From an uncultured Oscillospiraceae bacterium (GTDB taxonomy: Bacteria > Bacillota > Clostridia > Oscillospirales > Oscillospiraceae): a DNA stretch of 38,829 nucleotides. The stretch covers positions 1 to 38,829 of the forward strand of contig CAJUSE010000016.1 of assembly GCA_910588975.1 (NCBI GenBank). The letters run 5' to 3'. The number at the start of each line of letters is the position of its first letter. The stretch's first letter is position 1. The notes below the pieces were generated by a model, which saw only the letters and a program-made list of their open reading frames with translations, had not been told where the DNA came from and ran no database searches. A program made the translations under genes and the position numbers. Shown piece after piece: positions 1 to 8,167 of the stretch.

Positions 1-251
1 AGGAGAACATCCCCCGCCAGCTCTTCGAGGTGCCCATCCAGGCGGCCATCGGCGGCAAGGTCATCGCCCGGGAGACTTTGAAGGCCATGCGGAAGGACGT
101 GCTGGCCAAGTGCTACGGCGGCGACATCACCCGGAAGAAGAAGCTGCTGGAAAAGCAGAAGGAGGGCAAGAAAAAGATGCGCTCCCTGGGCTCCGTCCAG
201 ATCCCCACCGAGGCCTTTATGGCCGTCCTCAAGCTGGACGAGGAGAACTGA
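1..251 (+). CDS. lepA: Elongation factor 4 (LepA), C-terminal end only
   Basis: The visible 82 residues are the C-terminal end of the ribosome back-translocating GTPase LepA/EF-4; the gene starts before the window. Reading from base 3 the frame gives ENIPRQLFEVPIQAAIGGKV, followed by the family's conserved ARETLKAMRKDVLAKCYGGD and the lysine-rich stretch RKKKLLEKQKEGKKKM, and ends in FMAVLKLDEEN. This basic tail is diagnostic of LepA and contacts the ribosomal A-site tRNA in known structures. The GTPase domains lie outside the window. A GC-rich hairpin follows 27 bases after the stop and may end the transcript. Family assignment is secure from the tail alone. Confidence 0.95.
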   Translation, partial: ENIPRQLFEVPIQAAIGGKVIARETLKAMRKDVLAKCYGGDITRKKKLLEKQKEGKKKMRSLGSVQIPTEAFMAVLKLDEEN

Positions 252-278
252 GCCCCTCTTTCCACATAAAATTCCCCG

Positions 279-304
279 CAGGGGCGGCCTTTTGGCCGCC
301 CCTG
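279..304. repeat. Palindromic GGGGCGGCC intergenic hairpin, copy 1
   Basis: CAGGGGCGGCC, a TTTT loop and GGCCGCCCCTG form a perfect 11-bp stem between lepA and the next gene. The same core recurs at 13179-13201. It lacks a long T tract, so it may be a weak terminator or a dispersed palindromic repeat. Confidence 0.7.
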
Positions 305-348
305 TCTGCGATAGCCCATCTGTTCAAACTTCAAAGGAGGCCCCTCAC

Positions 349-2031
349 ATGAAACGAATGCTCACGCTCCTGCTCACTTTGGCCCTCTGCCTGGGTCTTT
401 CCGCCCCGGCCTTTGCCGCCGGCAGTGACTTTGTCATTGAAAAGGGCGTTCTTACCGAGTATAAAGGCTCGGACACTGTGGTGACCGTTCCCGAGGGGGT
501 CACCGAAATTGGCTATGAGGCCTTTTTCCGGGTGGCCCGGAAGATGACGGAGGTCCGCCTTCCCCAAAGCCTGACCAAAATTGGGGACAGCGGCTTCTGG
601 GGGTGTACCGCCCTTACCACCATCCACATTCCCGCCGGGGTCACCGAGATCGGCGAAAATGCCTTTGCCTCCTGCCAGGGCCTGGCGGAGCTTATCATCC
701 CGGACACGGTGAAGACCGTGGGGGGCTACGCCTTTATGGACTGCCGCTCCCTGACCGAGATCACCCTCCCCGACAGCGTCACCACCCTGGGATTCGGCGT
801 CTTTACCGACTGCACCGCTCTCCGCCGGGTGGTGCTGCCCAACAATCCCCAGGTGGCTGCCCAGTGGAAGGATCGGGTCAACTCCGCCCTGTTCAGCGGC
901 TGCACCGCTTTGGAGGAGGTGGTGAACTCCCCCTTTGCCGCTGACGACCGGCGGGTTCAGGCCAACGGGACTGTCATTGACGGCTGGGTGAACCCCGGGG
1001 CCTATGTGGAGCCCCAGAGCGAGGCCATCACCGCCCTTTCCTGGGAAATTTGTGCCGGCATTGACAGCGACTACGACAAGGCCCACGCCATTTTCCGCTG
1101 GGTGGCGGGGAATGTGGCCTACGATTACGAGCATTTGTACGGCCGAAAGGCCAGCATTTCCAACACCGCCCAGGAGGTGCTGGAAAGCCGCCTGGCGGTC
1201 TGCGCCGGCTATGCCCGGCTGACCCAGGCCCTTTTGCAAGCCCAGGATATTCCCGCCCTCTATGTCCGGGGCAGCGGCGTCAACGGCCTGACCAGCAATG
1301 TGAACCACGCCTGGAACCTGGCCTTCGTGGAGGGCCGGTGGGTGGCTCTGGACAGCACCTGGGGCCGGACCAGCGCCCTGGACGACGCCACCGGGGAATT
1401 GAGGGACGGCGGGGAGCTGGACGAGCGGTGGTTTGACCCCAAGGAGCTGTTCTTCGCCCAGACCCACACCGCCCAGAGCACCTTCTCCGCTCAGGCGGAG
1501 GATATCCCCTCCGCCTGGGCCCAGGAGAGCGTCTGGGCCGCCATCTGTGCCAGGCTGGTGCCCAACGACCTTCAAGGGGCCTACACCGCCAACATCACCC
1601 GGGAGGCGTTCTGCCGCCTGATGGTGAAGCTGGTGGAAAGCCGCACGGGCAAGGCCCTGCCCGCCCCGGTTTCTCCCTTTACCGATACAGACAGCCCCGC
1701 CGTGGCGGCGGCCTACGCCGCCGGTATCGTCAAGGGGGCCTCGGAGACCAGCTTCAACCCCCAGGGCTCCATCACCCGGCAGGAGGCCGCCGTCATGCTC
1801 GCCCGCACCGCCCGGCTGCTGGGCCTTTCCGCCGGGATGGGGGAGACCTTTGCCGACAGTGCCGACATTGCCTCCTGGGCCACCGATGGGGTGGCCTTCA
1901 CCTCTGGCCTTACGGACTCCACCGGGGCCCGGGTCATGGGGGGAACGGGGGGCGGCTTTGATCCTCTGGGCTCCTATACACGAGAGCAGGCCATTCTCAC
2001 CGCCCTGCGGCTCTCCCGCTGTGGGCAGTAA
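349..2031 (+). CDS. Secreted LRR (BspA-type) / transglutaminase-like / SLH-domain surface protein
   Basis: Predicted exported, cell-wall-anchored protein of 560 residues. The start is the ATG at 349, eight bases after AGGAGG; the frame stays open upstream but without a ribosome site. Residues 1-23 are a signal peptide ending AFA. Residues about 30-180 hold BspA-type leucine-rich repeats (ITLPDSVTTLGFGVF-like units). A transglutaminase-like core follows, with a Cys-His-Asp triad readable as Cys285 (AVCAGYAR), His320 (NHAW) and Asp335 (ALDSTWG). The last 150 residues hold S-layer homology repeats, for example AAGIVKGASETSFNPQGSITRQEAAVMLAR, which bind secondary wall polymers. Substrate unknown; the core may be a peptidase rather than a crosslinker. 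It is monocistronic, ending at the terminator at 2107-2146. Confidence 0.85.
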   Translation: MKRMLTLLLTLALCLGLSAPAFAAGSDFVIEKGVLTEYKGSDTVVTVPEGVTEIGYEAFFRVARKMTEVRLPQSLTKIGDSGFWGCTALTTIHIPAGVTEIGENAFASCQGLAELIIPDTVKTVGGYAFMDCRSLTEITLPDSVTTLGFGVFTDCTALRRVVLPNNPQVAAQWKDRVNSALFSGCTALEEVVNSPFAADDRRVQANGTVIDGWVNPGAYVEPQSEAITALSWEICAGIDSDYDKAHAIFRWVAGNVAYDYEHLYGRKASISNTAQEVLESRLAVCAGYARLTQALLQAQDIPALYVRGSGVNGLTSNVNHAWNLAFVEGRWVALDSTWGRTSALDDATGELRDGGELDERWFDPKELFFAQTHTAQSTFSAQAEDIPSAWAQESVWAAICARLVPNDLQGAYTANITREAFCRLMVKLVESRTGKALPAPVSPFTDTDSPAVAAAYAAGIVKGASETSFNPQGSITRQEAAVMLARTARLLGLSAGMGETFADSADIASWATDGVAFTSGLTDSTGARVMGGTGGGFDPLGSYTREQAILTALRLSRCGQ

Positions 2032-2106
2032 TAACAAGGCTTGGGGCCAGCGATCGTGCATAAAGCAGAAAAAACAACAGCCCCACCCAATCAAGATAAA
2101 ACCAGT

Positions 2107-2146
2107 AAAAAACCCAGAAGGGAAATTTCCCTTCTGGGTTTTCTTT
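2107..2146. terminator. Bidirectional intrinsic terminator between the SLH gene and murE
   Basis: A perfect palindrome, AACCCAGAAGGGAAA followed by TTTCCCTTCTGGGTT, is flanked by an A run on the left and a T-rich tail on the right. It can stop the rightward SLH gene and the leftward murE transcript, which meet here. Confidence 0.85.
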
Positions 2147-2193
2147 AATGCTCCAGGGGCCCATAGAAGGACCATCGTCCACTTTGCACGGTC

Positions 2194-3681
2194 TCACGAC
2201 AGTGGCAATCCCAGGTACTTCCGGGCCAGCAGGCCGTCGGTGGCGTAGGGCTCGGGGCCGTTGGCACGTTTTTGCTGGCGCTCGCTGCCCTTGCCGGCCA
2301 GCACCACCACGCCCCCGTTGGGGGCGGTCTCGATGGCGGTCCGGATGGCCTGCTCCCGCTGGGGGACGACTTGGACAGGCTTATGGAAGGGGGCGATATA
2401 GCCCTGGATCTCCCGGCAGATGTCCTCCACCGCCTCGTGGCCCGGGTCGTCCTCGGTGAGGATGACGGCATCGGCCAGGGCCCCGGCGGCCCGGCCCATG
2501 CCCTCCCGGCGGTCCAGCCCCTTGTCCCCGGTGCAGCCAAAGACCACCGTCACCTCTGCGCCGGGGTAGTCCTTCCGCACGCTGCGCAGCAGGGCCTCCA
2601 GGGCCATGCCGTTATGGGCGTAGTCCACAATGACCGTCTTTTCCCCGGCGTGGTAGGTCTCCATCCGGCCGGGCACCGTTGCCCGGGCCAACCCCCGCCG
2701 GATGGTCTCCACCGGGACCCCCACTAGCAGGCACACCGAAATGGCGCACAGGGCGTTGGAGATGTTGAAGTCGCCGGTCAGGGGGAGGGTGAAGGGCTCC
2801 TCCCGCTCTCCCATGCGGACGGTGAAGGACATGCCCTCGCCCATACGCTTTCGATCATGGGCAAATTGCAGGGAATAGGCGCTAAAAAGGCCGCAGCGCT
2901 GGGCGGAATCCAAAATTTCGCCAAAGCGGTCGCTGTCCAGATTGATGACCGCTTTTTGGGCATGGTCAAAAATTTTCAGCTTAGAGTGGAAGTAGTCCTC
3001 CAAATCGGGGTGCTCGTTGGGGGAGATGTGGTCCTCACCGATGTTGAGGAAGGCGGCCACGGCCAGCTCCACCCCGATCATCCGGCCGTATTTCAGGGCC
3101 TGGGAGGAGCACTCCATGACCACATACCCGCACCCGGCGGTGGCGGCGTTGAAGAGATGCCGCTGCAGATCCAGGGGCTCGGGGGTGGTGAGGGTGGCCG
3201 GGCGGCGGCTCACCCCATCGTCGGTGACAATGGTGGACAGCAGCCCCGCCGGGGGCTTGCCCTGCTCCTCCCGCCAGGCATCCAGAATGGATTTGATCAT
3301 ATAGGCGGTGGTGGTCTTGCCCTTTGTGCCTGTCAGGCCGATGACCTTTACCTGCCCCGAGGGATGCCCCCAGGCCAAATCGGCCAGCACTCCCATGGCA
3401 AGGCGGATGTCAGTGACCCGGATACAGGGGGCGGGCAGGTCGTAGGCCCTCTCGCTCACATAGGCCACCGCCCCCTTATCCAGGGCAGCGGCCAGATATT
3501 CCGGCCGGAAGGCTGCCCCCTTGCAGACAAACAGGCTCCCGGGCACCGCCTGTCGGGAGTCGCAGGTCACCGCCGTGATGGGAGCGGTCAGGTCGGCCTT
3601 CAGGGGCGCAGCATCGGCCAAAAGCCCCTGCTTCAAAAGAAGCTGATAATAGTCCCCCAGGGGGAGAATGGGTCGTTCCAC
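2194..3681 (-). CDS. murE: UDP-N-acetylmuramoyl-tripeptide synthetase MurE, L-Lys-type subfamily
   Basis: Cytoplasmic Mur ligase that adds the third stem residue to UDP-MurNAc-L-Ala-D-Glu. I chose the GTG at 3681 (VERPILPLGDYY, 495 residues), eight bases after AAGGAGG; the open frame runs 16 codons further up without a ribosome site. Visible motifs are the P-loop TGTKGKTT (117-124), ECSSQALKYGR, the carbamylated-lysine region DYFHSKLKIF (Lys234 likely) and VPGRME. At 411-414, where meso-DAP enzymes carry DNPR, it reads DDPG. KGAAFRPEYL, GEDHISPNEHP and the ending GKGSE...ARKYL resemble streptococcal MurE, which adds L-lysine. L-Lys or another non-DAP diamino acid is therefore inferred. It sits last in a set with an aspartate racemase and a D-Asp ligase. 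A second murE in a dcw cluster elsewhere cannot be excluded. Confidence 0.9.
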   Translation of the reverse strand: MERPILPLGDYYQLLLKQGLLADAAPLKADLTAPITAVTCDSRQAVPGSLFVCKGAAFRPEYLAAALDKGAVAYVSERAYDLPAPCIRVTDIRLAMGVLADLAWGHPSGQVKVIGLTGTKGKTTTAYMIKSILDAWREEQGKPPAGLLSTIVTDDGVSRRPATLTTPEPLDLQRHLFNAATAGCGYVVMECSSQALKYGRMIGVELAVAAFLNIGEDHISPNEHPDLEDYFHSKLKIFDHAQKAVINLDSDRFGEILDSAQRCGLFSAYSLQFAHDRKRMGEGMSFTVRMGEREEPFTLPLTGDFNISNALCAISVCLLVGVPVETIRRGLARATVPGRMETYHAGEKTVIVDYAHNGMALEALLRSVRKDYPGAEVTVVFGCTGDKGLDRREGMGRAAGALADAVILTEDDPGHEAVEDICREIQGYIAPFHKPVQVVPQREQAIRTAIETAPNGGVVVLAGKGSERQQKRANGPEPYATDGLLARKYLGLPLS

Positions 3682-3778
3682 GGCGGTCACCTCCTTATTG
3701 TAACGGATAAAATACCTTCGTCCGGCCACTCACCAATGGCCCGGACAGGCAGAACACCATATGTCTCTTTTCGCTGGC

Positions 3779-4477
3779 CTATTTCACCGTGTAGCCGCAT
3801 AGTTCCACGCTCCGCCGGGCCAGCACGTCCATGGCGTCCAGGTAGTAATCCCCCACCCGGTGCCAGTCCTTGTAGACCGACAGCTCGGTGCAGGCCAGCA
3901 CCACCCGGTCGCAGCCCAGCGCCCGGAAGGCCTTCTCCACCTGGGCAAACTTGTCCTCGCTGCCCCGGTGGCCGGCCTTGATCTCATCGTAGATAAGGCT
4001 CATGACCAGCTTTTGCTCCTCTGCCGGGGGGGAGACGGTCTCCATCCCCAGGGCCTGACAGGCGGCGTGGTAAAGCCCCATTTTCAGGGTGCCGTCGGTG
4101 GCCATGACCCCCACCCGCTTACAGCCCATGGCCTTCAGGGCCTTGGCAGTCTCGGTGACCATGTTGACGATGGGGATGCCCAGCTGGGCTTCCACAGCGG
4201 GGAGAAAGGCGTGGGAGGTGTTGCAGGGGACGGCGATACAGCTGGCCCCCCAGCTCTCCAGGGTCCGGGCATCGGAGAGCAGCCGCTCATAGACCGGCCC
4301 GGTCTCCCCCGAGAGGAGGGCGGCGGTGCGGTCAGGCATTTTAGCATCGGAAAGGATCAGGGTCTCGATGTGCTCCTGATCGGCAGCGGCGGCGGTAAAA
4401 TCCACCACCCGCTGGTAGAACAGGATGGTGGCCTGGGGGCCCATGCCCCCCAAAACACCCAGTTTTCCCTTGCTCAA
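3779..4477 (-). CDS. Aspartate/glutamate racemase family protein, probable aspartate racemase
   Basis: PLP-independent two-cysteine racemase of 232 residues. The start is read as the TTG at 4477 (LSKGKLGVLGGMGP), seven bases after GAGGAGG; the 21-codon upstream extension has no ribosome site. The catalytic cysteines are Cys85 in AVPCNTSHAF and Cys196 in VVLACTELS. The N-terminal GVLGGMGPQAT and the ACTELS form are typical of aspartate racemases rather than of MurI glutamate racemases. It lies between a D-aspartate ligase homologue and murE, so D-aspartate supply for peptidoglycan is the likely role. This pairing is known from Enterococcus faecium. Substrate is inferred from context; a broad-specificity amino acid racemase is the alternative. 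Confidence 0.88.
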   Translation of the reverse strand: MSKGKLGVLGGMGPQATILFYQRVVDFTAAAADQEHIETLILSDAKMPDRTAALLSGETGPVYERLLSDARTLESWGASCIAVPCNTSHAFLPAVEAQLGIPIVNMVTETAKALKAMGCKRVGVMATDGTLKMGLYHAACQALGMETVSPPAEEQKLVMSLIYDEIKAGHRGSEDKFAQVEKAFRALGCDRVVLACTELSVYKDWHRVGDYYLDAMDVLARRSVELCGYTVK

Positions 4478-4549
4478 GGCCCTGCCTCCTCTCAAAAATC
4501 GCTGCAAAACCCGCTGAATTGGGGCATAAAACGCCGGCATCTGCCCTCT

Positions 4550-4572
4550 TTTTCCCCGAAAAGCGGGGAAAA
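4550..4572. other. Perfect hairpin between the D-Asp ligase and racemase genes
   Basis: TTTTCCCCG and CGGGGAAAA flank a 5-base loop just downstream of the ligase stop codon. On the coding strand it is followed by A residues, not T, so it does not look like a standard terminator. It may act as an mRNA stabiliser or a partial stop within the operon. Confidence 0.5.
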
Positions 4573-4588
4573 TACCCGCAAAATTTCC

Positions 4589-5806
4589 TTATTCCACCGG
4601 CTTTTTGGCGTAGGTCTCATACCAGCCGAACTGCTTTTGCTGAATGTGCCAGATGCGCAGCTTGTGGATGAGGGGCCGGTCCTTGCTGTACCACAGGGGG
4701 TTCACCGAGGCCCCCGCCCTCTCCAGGGCCTTCATCTCGGCGTGATAGCGCTTGGGGATATAGGCGTAGGCCACCTTTTTGGGGATGGCGAACCACAGGT
4801 GGCGGTTCTGGGTGAACACCGGCTCGCCGGCCGGCTTGTGCTCCACCACGTCCTCCACCACCACCCGGCCCAAGTTGTAGCCGGCGCCGGTGACGTAGTA
4901 ATTGCTCCGCCCCTGGCGGCAGTTGATCTCAAAGACCTTGTACTTCCCGTCCCGGGGATCATACTTGATGTCGAAGTTGGAGAAGCCCACAAAGTGGATG
5001 TCCTCCAAAAATTTGCGGAAGGTGGCGTAGATCTCCTCGTTGGGCTCGGTGATGATGGTGGCGTGGTTGCCCACCCCGTGGGGGGCGTGCTCCTCCAGCA
5101 GCACATGGCCCAGGCACATGAGCCGCACCTTACCGTCCAGCCCGGAATAGCAGGTGAGCACCCGCATATTATCATCCCCGCCGGGGATGAAGTCCTGGAT
5201 GATCATGGCGTCGTCATAGCCGGCAGCGTAGACGTCAGAGAGGATCTGGTCCACCTCCTCCCGGGTGTCCACAATATAGCCCTTGCGCTGGCCGGTAAAG
5301 GGGTGGTCCCAGTACTTGGCGCTCTCGGCGGGCTTGACGGCAAAGGGGCCGGAGAAGGGCAGGGTGAAGTCCATGCTGTCCCCGGGGTGGAACACAAAGG
5401 TGGCGGGGTAGTCAATGCCCATGGACTCGCACAGCTCATAGAACCGCTCCTTGTGGATGAGCCCCTCCATCTGCTCCAGGGGGATATAGGGGGCCACCAC
5501 ATTCTCCGGGTACTTGCCCAGATTGGCGGCGATGGCGGCCAAATAGTCGTCCCCGCAGCCCAGCAGGATGATGGTCTTGTCGGGGAACTGGGCGGAGACA
5601 TGGCGGGCGTGCTCCAGCACCACATCGGGGTGGTTGTTGTTCTCGCTGGTGCGGTAGTCGATGATGGCGCTGCCGAAGCAGGGGCCCGAGGGGTAGAAGC
5701 CATAGGCGATGGTTTTGACCCCGTAGGCCTCGTGAAAGGCCCGGGCCATGGAGTAGACATTGATATCAGCCCCCAGCATGAGGGGGACGAAGGGTTGGTC
5801 TGTCAT
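4589..5806 (-). CDS. D-aspartate ligase-like ATP-grasp enzyme
   Basis: ATP-grasp enzyme of 405 residues resembling the E. faecium D-aspartate ligase (Aslfm), which couples the beta-carboxyl of D-Asp to the side chain of the third stem residue of UDP-MurNAc-pentapeptide. The start ATG at 5806 follows AAGGAG. The N terminus PLMLGADINVYSMARAFHEA is characteristic. FAVKPAESAKY fits the ATP-binding lysine. FSNFDIKYD and VFEINCRQGRSNYY fit the C-terminal ATP-grasp metal and phosphate-binding motifs (Asp, Glu, Asn, Arg). The rel gene ends 28 bases upstream and the racemase follows, so substrate supply and ligation are encoded together. Functional assignment rests on remembered family resemblance plus context. 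Other carboxylate-amine ligases in this superfamily remain possible. Confidence 0.82.
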   Translation of the reverse strand: MTDQPFVPLMLGADINVYSMARAFHEAYGVKTIAYGFYPSGPCFGSAIIDYRTSENNNHPDVVLEHARHVSAQFPDKTIILLGCGDDYLAAIAANLGKYPENVVAPYIPLEQMEGLIHKERFYELCESMGIDYPATFVFHPGDSMDFTLPFSGPFAVKPAESAKYWDHPFTGQRKGYIVDTREEVDQILSDVYAAGYDDAMIIQDFIPGGDDNMRVLTCYSGLDGKVRLMCLGHVLLEEHAPHGVGNHATIITEPNEEIYATFRKFLEDIHFVGFSNFDIKYDPRDGKYKVFEINCRQGRSNYYVTGAGYNLGRVVVEDVVEHKPAGEPVFTQNRHLWFAIPKKVAYAYIPKRYHAEMKALERAGASVNPLWYSKDRPLIHKLRIWHIQQKQFGWYETYAKKPVE

Positions 5807-5834
5807 GTTGCCTGTCTCCTTTTTTCCGTTTTCC

Positions 5835-8075
5835 TTACCCGGATACCCGCTTGACCTGGTATACGCTCTGGATCTGGCCCAGCTTGTTCATCACGTTGGC
5901 CAGCTCCTCCCTGTCCTTGACCTCCACCTCGGCGGAGAGGACGGCGTAGCCGTCTGGCAGGGCCTTGGCCGAGAGCTTGGTAACCCGGACCTTCACCGCC
6001 GACAGGACGGTGGCCACATCCAGATAGAGCCCGTCCCGATCCTTGGCCGAGATGTCCAGGGAGGTGTGGTAGTTGTGGCTCTCCCCCTCGGCCCACTCCA
6101 CCTTCACCCAGCGGCCCCGGTCCTCGGGGGACTGGGTTTCGGGCTGGGCGTTGGGGCAGTCAGCACGGTGGACGGACACGCCAAAGCCCCGGGTGATAAA
6201 GCCCACCACCGCATCCCCGGGGACGGGGGTGCAGCACTTGGCGAACTTCACCAGGCAGTTGTCCAGCCCCTCCACAATGATGCCCGACTGGCTCTTGCGC
6301 TTGGTGGGGGCCACCGGCTTCAGGTTGGCCGAGGTATTCACCGCCGAGGCGGGCATGATGACGGCGTCGCTGACCAGCGCTTCGGCCTCGGCCTTTATTT
6401 TCTGGGCCTTGCCCAGGCGGATGAGCTCGTCCCGGATGCGGGTCACCGCCTTCACCGCCGAGGTGCCCCCATAGCCGATGGCGTTATAAAGCTCGTCCAG
6501 GTTGCTGGCCCCCACCCGCTTCAGCAGGGCGGGCAGCACGGCCTCGTCCACCACCTGGGCCAGGGTGAGGTTCTGGTGCTTGAGCTCGGCTTCAAAGGCG
6601 GAGCGGCCGGTAGCGATGTTCTCCTCCCGGCGCTCCTTTTTGAACCACTGGCGGATCTTGTTCTTGGCCTCGTTGGATTTGCACAGCTTCAGCCAGTCCC
6701 GGCTGGGGCCCTTGGCCGTCTTGGAGGTGATGACCTCCACGATGTCGCCGCTTTTCAGCTCGGTCTCGAAGGGGACGATGCGGCCGTTGACCTTGGCCCC
6801 CGTCATTTTATTGCCCACCGCCGAATGGACCGAGTAGGCAAAGTCGATGGGGGTGGCCCCGGCGGGCAGGCTCTTCACATCTCCCTGGGGGGTAAAGACA
6901 AAGACCTCGTCGGCAAAGAGGTCCACCTTCAACGTGGAGACAAACTCGTCCGGGTCGGTGTCCTGCTGGCTCTCCAGCAGCTTGCGGACCCACTCGAAGG
7001 CCTCCTCGGTGCCCAGCTTCTCGTTGGCCATGCCCTGCTTGTACTTCCAGTGGGCGGCAATGCCGTATTCGGCGGTGTTGTGCATCTCCTGGGTGCGGAT
7101 CTGCACCTCGAAGGGGATGCCCTCCCGGCCGATGACGGTGGTGTGAAGGGACTGGTAGCCGTTGGGCTTGGGGGTGGAGATATAGTCCTTGAACCGGCCC
7201 AGCACCGGGTTATACATATCGTGGATACAGCCCAGCACATTGTAGCAGGTGGGCACGTCCTGGACGATGACCCGGAAGGCATAGAGGTCGAAGATCTCAT
7301 CCAGGGTCTTTTGCTGGGCAAACATCTTCCGGTAGATGGAGTAGACGTGCTTCACCCGGCCGTAGACCACGCAGGAGAGCCCCTCCTCCTTCATCCGCTC
7401 CTCAATGCGCCGCTGGATGCCGTGGAGGAACTCCTCGTGGGCGGAGGAGCGCTCGGCCAGCTCGGTGGTGATGTCCTCGTAGCCAATGGGGTCCAGGTAT
7501 TTCAGGGCCAAATCCTCCAGCTCCCACTTGAGCCGCTGCATACCGAGGCGGTGGGCGATGGGAGCGTAGATCTCCATGGTCTCCAGGCTCTTTTCCCGCT
7601 GCTTGCGGGGGGATTGGTAGTCCATGGTGCGCATGTTGTGCAGCCGGTCGCAGACCTTGATGAGGATGACCCGGATGTCCTGGGCCATGGCCATGAACAT
7701 CTTGCGCAGATTTTCCATCTGCTCCTCTTCCTTGGTGGCAAACTGCATCTTGGTCAGCTTGGTGACCCCTTCCACCAGCATGGCCACCGGCTCCCCAAAA
7801 CGCTTGGCGATCTCCTCATGGGTGGCGGCGGTGTCCTCCAGCACATCGTGGAGCAGGGCGGCGATGATGGAGTCGGTGTCCAGCTCCAGCTCGGCCACGA
7901 TCTCGGCCACGGCGATGGGGTGAATGATATAGGGTTCACCGCTCTTTCGGACCTGGCCGGCGTGGGAGACGTCGGCAAAGGAAAAGGCCTCAAAGAGCTT
8001 TTGGGTGTCCACGGTGGGATTATACCCCTTTACCCGGTCCTCTAACGCCTGATATCGCTGCAGCATGGGATCCAT
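5835..8075 (-). CDS. rel: Bifunctional (p)ppGpp synthetase/hydrolase (RSH family, Rel)
   Basis: Stringent-response enzyme that makes and degrades (p)ppGpp in the cytoplasm on the ribosome. The start is ATG 8075 (MDPMLQRYQ, 746 residues), nine bases from AAGGAGG; an in-frame GTG two codons earlier is too close to it. Domains in order: HD hydrolase (residues about 30-190; HAGQVRKSGEPYIIHP and LLHDVLEDT with His76-Asp77), synthetase (RFKDYISTPKPNGYQSLHTT), TGS (VFTPQGDVKSLPAGATPIDF), the zinc-finger/CC region (KFAKCCTPVPGDAVVGF) and a C-terminal ACT domain. The RFKD motif matches the RXKD signature of bifunctional enzymes rather than the EXDD of synthetase-only RelA. It lies between recJ and the D-Asp ligase gene, all in one direction. 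Confidence 0.97.
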   Translation of the reverse strand: MDPMLQRYQALEDRVKGYNPTVDTQKLFEAFSFADVSHAGQVRKSGEPYIIHPIAVAEIVAELELDTDSIIAALLHDVLEDTAATHEEIAKRFGEPVAMLVEGVTKLTKMQFATKEEEQMENLRKMFMAMAQDIRVILIKVCDRLHNMRTMDYQSPRKQREKSLETMEIYAPIAHRLGMQRLKWELEDLALKYLDPIGYEDITTELAERSSAHEEFLHGIQRRIEERMKEEGLSCVVYGRVKHVYSIYRKMFAQQKTLDEIFDLYAFRVIVQDVPTCYNVLGCIHDMYNPVLGRFKDYISTPKPNGYQSLHTTVIGREGIPFEVQIRTQEMHNTAEYGIAAHWKYKQGMANEKLGTEEAFEWVRKLLESQQDTDPDEFVSTLKVDLFADEVFVFTPQGDVKSLPAGATPIDFAYSVHSAVGNKMTGAKVNGRIVPFETELKSGDIVEVITSKTAKGPSRDWLKLCKSNEAKNKIRQWFKKERREENIATGRSAFEAELKHQNLTLAQVVDEAVLPALLKRVGASNLDELYNAIGYGGTSAVKAVTRIRDELIRLGKAQKIKAEAEALVSDAVIMPASAVNTSANLKPVAPTKRKSQSGIIVEGLDNCLVKFAKCCTPVPGDAVVGFITRGFGVSVHRADCPNAQPETQSPEDRGRWVKVEWAEGESHNYHTSLDISAKDRDGLYLDVATVLSAVKVRVTKLSAKALPDGYAVLSAEVEVKDREELANVMNKLGQIQSVYQVKRVSG

Positions 8076-8167
8076 AAACACCCGCCTCCTTTCTGAACGG
8101 CAGTATGAAACGGCCCGGGGGGCTTTGCCCTGCGGCGGCCATTCACTATAATTTGCTTTTCACTGTT

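Noticed and set aside
331..2175. Long open frame antisense to the LRR/SLH gene, and similar long antisense frames opposite murE, rel, recJ, gyrA, gyrB and hemZ
   Set aside because: They are Gly/Pro/His/Val-rich translations without ribosome sites or family motifs, as expected opposite GC-rich genes with strong third-position bias.
4550..4572. Intrinsic terminator between the D-Asp ligase and racemase genes
   Set aside because: The hairpin is perfect but is followed by A residues on the coding strand, so I list it only as a hairpin.
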